A DNA stretch of 26,497 nucleotides, taken from contig CAYPTW010000033.1 in NCBI GenBank assembly GCA_964413755.1, forward strand, positions 1-26,497, in the 5' to 3' direction. Source of the stretch: XN24 sp964413755. Lineage in GTDB: Bacteria; Pseudomonadota; Gammaproteobacteria; Steroidobacterales; XN24. Positions 16,370-23,878 of this stretch are shown one piece after another (within the stretch, counting starts at the first letter, position 1; each line of letters opens with the position of its first letter). Below the pieces are notes generated by a model. The model saw only the letters and a list, made by a program, of their open reading frames with translations, was not told where the DNA came from and ran no database searches. The position numbers and the translations under genes are program-made.

Positions 16370-18463
16370 ATGGGAAAGCTCGCCACTAATTTCGGCATGC
16401 TCGTGCGCACCGGACTGGGCACGCCGCTGCTGCTGATCGCACTGCTGGTGATGATCGTCCTGCCCCTGCCGCCGATGGCGCTGGACATGTTCTTCACCTT
16501 CAACATCGCGCTCGCCCTGGTGGTCATCCTGATGACCATCTACGCGCCCCGGCCGCTGGAATTCTCGGTGTTCCCGACGGTGCTGCTGCTGGCGACCCTG
16601 CTGCGGCTGGCGCTGAACGTCGCCTCCACGCGCGTGGTGCTGATGAACGGGCAGACCGGCACCGATGCGGCCGGCAAGGTCATCGAAGCTTTCGGTGAGT
16701 TCGTCGTCGGCGGCGACTATGCCGTCGGCCTGGTGGTGTTCGCGATCCTCGTCATCATCAACTTCGTGGTCGTGACCAAGGGCGCCGGCCGCGTCTCCGA
16801 AGTCAGCGCGCGCTTCACCCTGGATGCCCTGCCCGGCAAGCAGATGGCGATCGACGCCGACCTGAACTCCGGCCTGATCACCCAGGACGAAGCCCGCGCC
16901 CGGCGTGCCGAAACCTCTGCCGAGGCGGACTTCTACGGTTCCATGGACGGCGCCAGCAAGTTCGTGCGCGGCGATGCCGTGGCCGGCATCCTGATCCTGT
17001 TCATCAACATCATCGGCGGCCTGATCATCGGCACGGTCACGCACGACATGACCCTCTCCGATGCCGCCCGCACCTACATTCTCCTCACCATCGGCGACGG
17101 CCTGGTGGCGCAGATTCCCTCCCTGCTGCTGTCCTCGGCCACCGCCATCATCGTGACGCGCGTCTCGGCCGCCGGCGACATGGGCAGCGACGTGGTGCGC
17201 CAGCTGTTCGGCAGCGCGCGGGCCATCGCCATCGCCGCCTTCATCATCGGCATGCTGGGCCTGGTGCCGGGGATGCCGAACCTGGTCTTCCTCGGCCTCG
17301 CGGCCGCGCTGGGCGCGGCGGCGTGGGCCCTGCGCCGGCGCTCGCAGCAGGCCGAAGTGGAAGTGCTCGCCGACGAGCCGGCCGAGCCGGCGGCGCCGCG
17401 CGACCTGGCCTGGGACGACGTCAGCCAGGTGGACCCGGTGGGCATGGAAGTCGGTTATCGCCTCATTCCGCTGGTGGACCGGGCACAGGGCGGCGTGCTG
17501 CTGGAACGCATGAAGGGCGTGCGCCGCAAGCTGTCGGAGGAGCTCGGCTTCCTCATCCCTTCGGTGCACGTGCGGGACAACCTGGACCTGGGCCCGAACG
17601 GCTACCGCATCACGCTCAACGGCGTGCCCGCCGCACGCGGCGAGATCCATGCCGACCGCCACCTGGCGATCAATCCGGGCCATGTCTACGGCTCCATCGA
17701 GGGCACCGAGACCAAGGACCCGGCTTTCGGCCTGCCGGCGGTGTGGATTTCCGCCGACCAGCGTGAGCAGGCCCAGACGCTGGGCTACACGGTGGTGGAC
17801 CCGGCCACGGTGGTTGCGACGCACCTCAGCCAGGTGCTGCGCGACCACTCCCACGAGCTGCTCGGCCACGACGATGCCCAGCACCTGCTGGACCGCCTCG
17901 CCAAGAGCCACCCCAAGCTGGTGGAGAACCTGGTGCCCAAGGTGCTCAGTCTCGGCGTCGTGTTGCGGGTGATGCAGAACCTGCTCGCCGAGCAGATCCC
18001 GATCCGCGACATGCGCACCATCGCCGAAACTTTGGCGGAGCACGGCGCCAGGAGTCAGGATCCCGTCGCCCTCACGGCCGCCGTGCGCACCGCGCTGGCC
18101 CGCTTCATCGTGCAGGGAATCACTGATTCTCAAGAAGATTTGCCTTTGATCGCGCTGGATCCCGGGTTGGAACAAGTTTTGCAACGGAGTCTCCAGGCAA
18201 CGGGTTCGGCGGGTCTCGGTATCGAGCCCCGGCTCGCGGAAAGGCTCCAGCGGGGAGCCAGCGAGGCGGCGCAACGGCAGGAGATCGCGGGCGAGCCCGC
18301 CGTGCTGGTCACTTCGGCCGAATTGCGGCCCTGGCTGGCGCGGTGGCTGAGACCGGTGGTCCGGGGGCTGCACGTGCTGGCCTACACCGAGATTCCGGAC
18401 AGCCGGCCGGTGAAGGTGGTGGCAACGCTCGGCGCAGCCGAGGCCCAGGGCGCCGCCGCGTAA
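16370..18463 (+). CDS. flhA: Flagellar export gate protein FlhA
   Basis: 697 residues. The N-terminal half has about eight membrane segments and the FHIPEP signature (about 141-165, RVSEVSARFTLDALPGKQMA), then SMDGASKFVRGDAVAG (191-206). The C-terminal cytosolic domain (about 345-697) forms the nonameric substrate-docking ring for FliH/I/J and chaperone complexes. ATG at 16370 has GGAG upstream. The last about 100 codons include a local patch (18121-18189) with low GC and many TTG, CAA, GAT and TCT codons, unlike the rest of the gene; see the embedded sigma-54 site. Confidence 0.97.
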   Translation: MGKLATNFGMLVRTGLGTPLLLIALLVMIVLPLPPMALDMFFTFNIALALVVILMTIYAPRPLEFSVFPTVLLLATLLRLALNVASTRVVLMNGQTGTDAAGKVIEAFGEFVVGGDYAVGLVVFAILVIINFVVVTKGAGRVSEVSARFTLDALPGKQMAIDADLNSGLITQDEARARRAETSAEADFYGSMDGASKFVRGDAVAGILILFINIIGGLIIGTVTHDMTLSDAARTYILLTIGDGLVAQIPSLLLSSATAIIVTRVSAAGDMGSDVVRQLFGSARAIAIAAFIIGMLGLVPGMPNLVFLGLAAALGAAAWALRRRSQQAEVEVLADEPAEPAAPRDLAWDDVSQVDPVGMEVGYRLIPLVDRAQGGVLLERMKGVRRKLSEELGFLIPSVHVRDNLDLGPNGYRITLNGVPAARGEIHADRHLAINPGHVYGSIEGTETKDPAFGLPAVWISADQREQAQTLGYTVVDPATVVATHLSQVLRDHSHELLGHDDAQHLLDRLAKSHPKLVENLVPKVLSLGVVLRVMQNLLAEQIPIRDMRTIAETLAEHGARSQDPVALTAAVRTALARFIVQGITDSQEDLPLIALDPGLEQVLQRSLQATGSAGLGIEPRLAERLQRGASEAAQRQEIAGEPAVLVTSAELRPWLARWLRPVVRGLHVLAYTEIPDSRPVKVVATLGAAEAQGAAA
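18168..18183 (+). promoter_or_regulatory. Candidate internal sigma-54 promoter for flhF-flhG-fliA
   Basis: TTGGAACAAGTTTTGCAA inside the 3' part of flhA has GG (18169-18170) and GC (18181-18182) with exact 10-base spacing, a full TTGCA -12 element preceded by T-rich sequence, and a partial -24 (TGGAACA). It sits in a patch of about 49% GC (34 of 70 bases, 18121-18190) where codons depart from local use. In Pseudomonas flhF and fleN are FleQ/RpoN dependent. The predicted leader to flhF would be about 300 bases. Confidence 0.5.
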
Positions 18464-18491
18464 ACGGGATGGAAAGGGACTGAGGACAGAC

Positions 18492-19717
18492 ATGAAGATC
18501 AAGCGATTCTTCGCGCCAGAAATGCGCCAGGCGATCCGGATGGTTCGGGACGACGTGGGACCCGATGCCGTGATCCTTTCCACCCGCAACACCGGCGGCG
18601 GCGTGGAGATCGTCGCGGCGATCGACTACGACGCCGAGCTGGTCGACCGCATGGTCGGCGAGGGCCGCACGGAGAGCCCGGACGCGCAAGCTGCCGCCCC
18701 GCAGGAGACTGCCCCCGCGCAGGCCGCGCAGGCCGCCAAGCCCGCGCAGCCCGAGCAGCCCGCGCAGCCCGAGCCGGCGCAGCAGCGCCCCGCCGAGCAG
18801 CGCCCCGCCTGGGCACAGCGCCAGCCCGAACGCCCGGCGACGCCGCGGGTGGAATGGGTACAGGACCCGGCCCTGTCGGCGATGCAGGAGGAACTCAAGT
18901 CCCTGCGCGCCATCCTGCAGGACCAGATGGCGCGCCTTGCCACGGCGGATTACGACCGCCGCGAGCCGGTGCGCGCCGAGATCGGCCGTCGCCTGGTGAA
19001 GGCCGGCTTCGACGAGACGGTGGCGCGCGGCATCGCTGCCGGGACCACCGACCTGGCGACCTTGCGGGACGCGTGGCAGGAGGCCTTGTTCGGCCTCGCC
19101 AGGCGCCTGCCGGTGGCCCCGGTCGAACAGGTTGAACAGAGCCGCATCATCGCCCTGGTCGGTGCCACCGGCGTGGGCAAGACCACCACCGCCGCGAAGC
19201 TCGCCGCCCGCGCCTGCCTGCGCTATGGCAACAAGTCGGTGGCGCTCATCAGCACTGATGACTACCGTGTCGGCGCGCAACGCCAGCTGGCCTCCTTCGG
19301 ACTGTTGCTCGGCCTGCCGGTGCGGCAGGCGCGTTCTACCGGCGAGCTGGCCGACCACCTGGCCGAGTTCGCCAGCCGCCGCCAGGTGATCATCGACACC
19401 GCCGGCATGAGCCAGCGCGACCTGCGGCTGCTCGAGGAGAGCCGCAAGCTGGGCGAGCTGGGCGACGTGCAGAGCTATCTCGTGATGTCCGCCAACGTGC
19501 AGCGCGAAGTCATGGACGAGGTCATCGACGCCTTCGGGCGCGAGCGCCTCGCCGGTTGCATTCTCACCAAGCTGGACGAGGCCGCCCGCCTCGGGCCGGC
19601 ACTGTCGACGCTGCTGACGCGCCAGCTCCCCGTGGCGTTCGTCAGCGAAGGCCAGCGCGTGCCGGAGGACCTCCGTCCGGCGCGTGCCCGCGACCTCCTG
19701 GCGCGTGCGCTGGGGCA
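18492..19717 (+). CDS. flhF: Polar flagellar placement GTPase FlhF (3' end lost in gap)
   Basis: 408 residues are visible before the N run. Domains: a conserved start (MKIKRFFAPEMRQAI), a Pro/Gln/Ala-rich linker (about 66-118), an N domain, and an SRP-type G domain. The P-loop is GATGVGKTT (224-232), with STDDYRVGA (254-262), DTAG (302-305) and TKLDEA near the end. FlhF recruits FliF to the pole and sets flagellum position. The last visible segment (QRVPEDLRPARARDLLARAL) is close to the family's C-terminus, so few residues are lost. The same frame stays open through the placeholder and would stop at 19869-19871, overlapping flhG, but the gap length is unknown. GAGGA precedes the ATG. Confidence 0.93.
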
Positions 19718-19817
19718 NNNNNNNNNNNNNNNNNNNNNNNNNNNNNNNNNNNNNNNNNNNNNNNNNNNNNNNNNNNNNNNNNNNNNNNNNNNNNNNNNNN
19801 NNNNNNNNNNNNNNNNN
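19718..19817. other. Assembly gap (100 N)
   Basis: Exactly 100 undetermined bases, the usual placeholder for a scaffold gap of unknown length. It interrupts the end of flhF. The 40 known bases after it (19818-19857) hold either the last FlhF codons or the leader of flhG, including the flhG Shine-Dalgarno GGGAGGTG. Confidence 0.99.
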
Positions 19818-19857
19818 GACGCGCCCCCTGCGGCCAGCGTCGCCCGGGAGGTGCAGC

Positions 19858-20748
19858 ATGCATCAGCCTGAACTGGCGCGGCAGGCGCAGGGACTGGCCC
19901 CGTTTCACCGGCCGCGCCCGGTGCGCGTGCTGGCGGTGGCGAGCGGCAAGGGCGGCGTCGGCAAGACCAACGTCTCGGTCAACCTCGGTGTGGCCTTTGC
20001 GGAAATGGGACGGCGCACGCTGCTGCTGGATGCCGACCTCGGCCTGGCCAACGTCGACGTCCTGCTCGGCCTGGAAGTGCCGTACAACCTTTCCCACCTG
20101 CTCAACGGTGAGCGCGAGCTGGACGAGATCATCGTCCCCGGCCCGGCCGGCCTGAAGATCGTGCCGGCCTCGTCCGGCATCGCCCACCTGGCCAACCTGA
20201 GCCCCGCCGAGCATGCCGGCGTGATCGGCGCCTTCAGCAGCCTGGCGGAGCCGGTCGACATCCTGATCGTCGACGTCGCCGCGGGCATCAGCAACTCGGT
20301 ACTGCAGTTTTGTGCCGCGGCGCAGGATGTTGCCGTGGTCGTGTGCGACGAGCCTTCCTCGCTCACGGATGCCTATGCCCTGATCAAGGTGCTGGCCCGT
20401 GACTACGGGGTGCGCCGTTTCCACACCGTCACCAACCGGGTCGACTCGCGCAGCCACGGCGAGAGGCTCCACCAGAAGCTGCAGGCGGTCAGCGACCGCT
20501 TCCTGGAGCTCCCCCTGCAGCACCTCGGCATCGTCCCGGAGGACCCGCTGCTGCGGCGCGCCGTGCAGATGCAGGCCCCCGTGGTGGCTGCTTATCCATC
20601 CAGTCCTGCGGCGCGGGCATTCAAGGAACTGGCCCGTCGTGCCGATAACCTTCCCGAGCCCCGCGGGATGAGCGGCTGCATCGAGTTCTTCCTGGAACGA
20701 CTTGCAGGCCCCGCCATGCGGGAGGACGACCTCCAGGCGGTGGGCTGA
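19858..20748 (+). CDS. flhG: Flagellar number regulator FlhG/FleN (MinD-like ATPase)
   Basis: 296 residues from the ATG at 19858, with GGGAGGTG 5-6 bases upstream. The deviant Walker A KGGVGKT is at 31-37, followed by LLLDADLGLANVDVLLG and VDILIVDVAAGIS, typical of the MinD/ParA group. It antagonises FleQ and limits flagellum number, and in other species stimulates the FlhF GTPase. That stimulation uses an N-terminal DQAxxLR-type motif. Here the comparable residues 8-14 read RQAQGLA, so the Asp and Arg are changed. Directly followed by fliA. Confidence 0.95.
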   Translation: MHQPELARQAQGLAPFHRPRPVRVLAVASGKGGVGKTNVSVNLGVAFAEMGRRTLLLDADLGLANVDVLLGLEVPYNLSHLLNGERELDEIIVPGPAGLKIVPASSGIAHLANLSPAEHAGVIGAFSSLAEPVDILIVDVAAGISNSVLQFCAAAQDVAVVVCDEPSSLTDAYALIKVLARDYGVRRFHTVTNRVDSRSHGERLHQKLQAVSDRFLELPLQHLGIVPEDPLLRRAVQMQAPVVAAYPSSPAARAFKELARRADNLPEPRGMSGCIEFFLERLAGPAMREDDLQAVG

Positions 20749-20750
20749 CC

Positions 20751-21479
20751 ATGTACGCCGCAGCGAGGGAATTCGAGAGCGAACGGCTGGTCGAGCAGCA
20801 TCTCGACCTGGTGAAGCGGATCGCCTGCCACTTGCTCGGCAGGCTGCCCGCCAACGTACAACTGGAGGACCTGGTTCAGTCCGGAACGATCGGTTTGCTG
20901 GAAGCGGCACGGAATTACAACGCGGCCCAGGGCGCGAGCTTCGAGACCTTCGCAGGCATCCGCATTCGCGGCGCCATGCTGGACGAAGTGCGACGCAACG
21001 ACTGGACGCCGCGCTCCGTGCACCGGAATGCGCGCCGCGTGTCGGCCGCCATCCGCGCAGTGGAGGGTGCGACGGGCCGGGAAGCCCAGCCGCGCGAGAT
21101 CGCTGCGACGCTCGAAGTCGGCATGGACGAGTATCACGCCATGGCGCGCGACACCGTCGCGGCCCGGCTGTTCAGCCTCAGCGAACTGGGCGAGGAAGAC
21201 GGCAATTTCGAGGACCGGTTGCCCGGCGACGAACCGGGGCCGGAGCAGATGTTCGATCGCGAGGCCTTCGCGCGGGACCTGGCGGAGGCGATCAGCGGGC
21301 TGCCGGAGCGGGAACAACTGGTGATGTCGCTGTACTACGAGCAGGACATGAACCTGCGGGAAATCGGCGCCGTGCTGGGCGTCACGGAGTCGCGTGTCTG
21401 CCAGTTGCACGGCCAGGCACTGGCCAGGGTGCGGGCACGGTTGACCAACTGGATCAGAGACGATGAAGACATGGACTAA
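20751..21479 (+). CDS. fliA: Flagellar sigma factor FliA (sigma-28)
   Basis: 242 residues, the usual sigma-28 length. Region 2 lies at about 13-90 (LVQSGTIGLLEAARNY, FETFAGIRIRGAMLDEVR), region 3 at about 95-150, and the region 4 HTH at about 201-225 (LREIGAVLGVTESRVCQL). FliA transcribes late genes such as flagellin and is held by FlgM until hook completion. It begins 2 bases after flhG. In Pseudomonas cheYZAB follows; here motC follows directly after 27 bases. Confidence 0.97.
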   Translation: MYAAAREFESERLVEQHLDLVKRIACHLLGRLPANVQLEDLVQSGTIGLLEAARNYNAAQGASFETFAGIRIRGAMLDEVRRNDWTPRSVHRNARRVSAAIRAVEGATGREAQPREIAATLEVGMDEYHAMARDTVAARLFSLSELGEEDGNFEDRLPGDEPGPEQMFDREAFARDLAEAISGLPEREQLVMSLYYEQDMNLREIGAVLGVTESRVCQLHGQALARVRARLTNWIRDDEDMD

Positions 21480-21506
21480 TCGCGGCGCAGCCGTGGCGAG
21501 GTGCAA

Positions 21507-22334
21507 GTGAGCGCGACGGGCCAGTCTGTCAGGCAGGGCGCGGAGGCACAGGGCGGCGCGGATGCGGCGCCTGCCGGCCGCGGCCGCCTCGACGTTCTCA
21601 GCGTTGCCGGCCTGGCGCTCGGGCTGGTCGCCATTCTCGGCGGCAGCATCCTCAAGGGCAGCGGCCTGGCCGCACTGTGGAACGGCGCGGCCTTCGTCAT
21701 CGTCATCGTCGGCACGTTTGCCGCCACCCTGCTGCATGTGCGCCTGGATACCTTCAAGCACGCCATGAAAATGCTGGTGTGGATCTTCCAGCCGCCGCCC
21801 TACGATCCCGCCGAGGCCATTACCAAGATCGTCAACTGGAGCCAGGTGGCGCGCAAGGAAGGCCTGCTCGGGCTCGAGAGCACGGCCGAAGAAGAGACGG
21901 ATGAATTCCTGCAGAAGGGACTGCAGCTGCTGGTCGACGGCAGCGAGCCGGACACCTTGCGCAGCATCCTGGAAGTGGACATCGGCAGCCGCGAGGAATT
22001 TGACACCCGCGGCGCCAAGGTCTTCGAGAGCATGGGTATCTATGCCCCGACCCTCGGCATCATCGGCGCGGTGCTCGGCCTGATGGCCGTGATGCAGAAC
22101 CTCGCCGACCCGAGCAAGCTGGGCTCGGGCATCGCGGCAGCGTTCACCGCGACCATCTACGGTATCGCCAGCGCCAACCTGTTTTTCCTGCCGGTCGCCA
22201 GCAAGCTCAAGACGGCCGTGGCGGAAGGCACCACCTATCGCGAGATGCTGGTCGAAGGCATGGTCTCGATCGCGCAGGGCGAGAACCCGCGCAATATCGA
22301 GACCAAGCTCAAGGGCTACGTGAGCGCGGGTTGA
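21507..22334 (+). CDS. motC: Flagellar stator protein MotC (MotA family)
   Basis: 275 residues from a GTG at 21507, favoured by GAGG 5 bases upstream over the GTG at 21501. Four membrane segments are visible: LDVLSVAGLALGLVAILGG (about 28-46), about 55-76, and two late helices in the regions SMGIYAPTLGIIGAVLGL and AFTATIYGIASANLFFLPV. The large cytoplasmic loop faces FliG. It forms a proton- or sodium-driven stator with MotD. About 27 Gly/Ala/Gln-rich residues precede TM1; Pseudomonas MotC starts almost at the membrane helix. No start codon exists closer to TM1, so the extension is real. Motor subtype within the MotA/MotC/PomA group is inferred from the motC-motD pair and the cluster. Confidence 0.9.
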   Translation: MSATGQSVRQGAEAQGGADAAPAGRGRLDVLSVAGLALGLVAILGGSILKGSGLAALWNGAAFVIVIVGTFAATLLHVRLDTFKHAMKMLVWIFQPPPYDPAEAITKIVNWSQVARKEGLLGLESTAEEETDEFLQKGLQLLVDGSEPDTLRSILEVDIGSREEFDTRGAKVFESMGIYAPTLGIIGAVLGLMAVMQNLADPSKLGSGIAAAFTATIYGIASANLFFLPVASKLKTAVAEGTTYREMLVEGMVSIAQGENPRNIETKLKGYVSAG

Positions 22335-22338
22335 TCCG

Positions 22339-23232
22339 GTGGCCCGCAAGAAACACAAGGAAGAGCACGTCAACCACGAAGCCTGGGCCATCCCCTACGG
22401 CGACCTGGTGACGCTGCTGCTCGCGTTCTTCGTGGTCATGTACGCGGTCTCGTCCGTGAACGAGGGTAAGTACCGTGCCTTGTCCGATTCCCTCGTGGCC
22501 GCGTTCCGGGGCGCGCCGCGCACCATGGAGCCGGTCCAGGTCGGCGCCTACCAGATGCGTGCAGACCAGGAGCTCGAGACCGGCCTGCCGCGCACGCTGG
22601 TGCCCTTCGAGGTCGATGCGCCTACCAGCCCGGTCGGTCCCATGGACCAGACCACCCGCTACGGGCAGCAGGGCCGGGGCCCGGGCGACGGCTCCGAGGT
22701 CGATACCGAGGATGCCTCCTGGATCCTGATCGAGCGCCTGGAAGACGAGGTGCTGGCCGCCATGGCGCCGCTGGTGGATGCGGACATGATCAAGGTCCGC
22801 CGCGTGTCCTACTGGCTCGAGGTGGAGATCAACACGAACTTCCTGTTCGCCAGCGGCAGCGCCACAGTGGCCGGGGACGCCATCCCGGCGATCCAGCGCC
22901 TGGCGAGCTTGCTGAAGGACGCGGGGGTGCGCCTCCAGGTGGAAGGGCACACCGACTCGGTGCCCATCAGCACGGCCCAGTTCCCGTCCAACTGGGAGTT
23001 GTCGGCGTCCCGCGCCGCGAGCGTCGTGCACCTCCTCGCCGGCTACGGCATCGATCCGGCCGCCATGGCTGCGGTAGGTTACGGCGAGTTCCGGCCCGTC
23101 GCGGACAACAGCACCTTCGAAGGACGACGGCAGAACCGCCGCGTGCTGATCATCGTCATGTCCGGCAAGGAAGAGGACCGGGAACTGGCGGACGCCAGGG
23201 ATGAGGCGCCGGGGGCGGAGCCGGCGACATGA
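22339..23232 (+). CDS. motD: Flagellar stator protein MotD (MotB family)
   Basis: 297 residues from a GTG at 22339. A basic/His-rich N-terminus (MARKKHKEEHVNHE) is followed by one membrane helix with the ion-binding Asp at D22 (PYGDLVTLLLAFFVVMYAVSS). After a linker, the peptidoglycan-binding OmpA-like domain (about 155-275) contains GHTDS (203-207) and NRRV (266-269). It anchors the stator to the cell wall and gates ion flow. It overlaps the next small ORF by 4 bases. Confidence 0.94.
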   Translation: MARKKHKEEHVNHEAWAIPYGDLVTLLLAFFVVMYAVSSVNEGKYRALSDSLVAAFRGAPRTMEPVQVGAYQMRADQELETGLPRTLVPFEVDAPTSPVGPMDQTTRYGQQGRGPGDGSEVDTEDASWILIERLEDEVLAAMAPLVDADMIKVRRVSYWLEVEINTNFLFASGSATVAGDAIPAIQRLASLLKDAGVRLQVEGHTDSVPISTAQFPSNWELSASRAASVVHLLAGYGIDPAAMAAVGYGEFRPVADNSTFEGRRQNRRVLIIVMSGKEEDRELADARDEAPGAEPAT

Positions 23233-23435
23233 ACCCCTTCCGCCCCCTGAGCCCCGTCGAGCCGGTCTGGCCGAGACGGCCTGCGGGGGAGCGACGGGAG
23301 CGCGGCAATCGCCCGCCCGGGGCCGCGGAGCCGCCCGAGGGTGGTGACCCTGCTGCAGAAGACCCGCAATCTGGTGGACAATCGGGCGACGAGAAGCCGC
23401 CGGCTCCCGGCCGCATAGTGGATGACTACGCATGA
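23229..23435 (+). CDS. Small proline-rich protein of unknown function between motD and the DUF2802 gene
   Basis: 68 residues, highly charged and rich in Pro, Gly, Glu and Arg, with no membrane helix or signal peptide; predicted disordered. It ends PGRIVDDYA. The ATG overlaps the motD stop by 4 bases, and its own stop overlaps the next gene by 4 bases. This tight double coupling argues that it is a real gene, not a chance frame. I do not recognise the family. Its slot is where parC, parP and cheW genes lie in Pseudomonas and Vibrio, but it resembles none of them. Confidence 0.6.
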   Translation: MNPFRPLSPVEPVWPRRPAGERRERGNRPPGAAEPPEGGDPAAEDPQSGGQSGDEKPPAPGRIVDDYA

Positions 23436-23842
23436 CCGACCACCAGGTATACGCCGCCGTCGCCGTTGTCGTAGTGCTTGCCATGGCGCTATGGCTGTCG
23501 CTGCGGGCCCTGCGCCGGGCCGACAAGCTCGAGGCCCGCCAGCGCGAACTGGAAGCCGAGGTGGCGGCCGCGCGCACGGCGCTCGCACAGGCGGAAGTCG
23601 CCGCCGCTGAGGCGGCCGCGCAGCTGCAGGAACGCGAGGCAGAGACCGGTGCCCGGATCGCCGCGGTCGAGGAACGGCAGGAGCAGCTGCGCCTGATGGA
23701 AGAGGGTGAGGGCGGCTACGGACGGGCGATACGCATGGCGCGCCAGGGTGCCAGTGCAGAAGAACTGGCGCGCGACTTCGGCCTGAACCGGGGCGAGGCC
23801 GAGCTGCTGGTATCGCTGCACGGGAAGCCCGGTGGGTCCTGA
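23432..23842 (+). CDS. DUF2802-family membrane-anchored coiled-coil protein
   Basis: 136 residues: one N-terminal membrane helix (about 7-25), a long Ala/Glu/Arg coiled coil (about 30-88) and a C-terminal small helical domain (about 95-132). That domain reads YGRAIRMARQGASAEELARDFGLNRGEAELLVSLH in parts and is characteristic of DUF2802. Genes of this family commonly close the fliA-che-mot-cheW block in gammaproteobacterial polar flagella clusters; no function is established. The C-terminal domain looks like a minimal HTH. It overlaps the preceding ORF by 4 bases and appears to end the operon. Confidence 0.82.
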   Translation: MTDHQVYAAVAVVVVLAMALWLSLRALRRADKLEARQRELEAEVAAARTALAQAEVAAAEAAAQLQEREAETGARIAAVEERQEQLRLMEEGEGGYGRAIRMARQGASAEELARDFGLNRGEAELLVSLHGKPGGS

Positions 23843-23878
23843 CGCCCCCGCGCCGCGCCAGGTCCCTGGTCCACCGCG

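Noticed and set aside
18708..18845. Pro/Gln/Ala repeat region in flhF as a possible insertion
   Set aside because: Variable low-complexity linkers between the basic and N domains are normal in FlhF.
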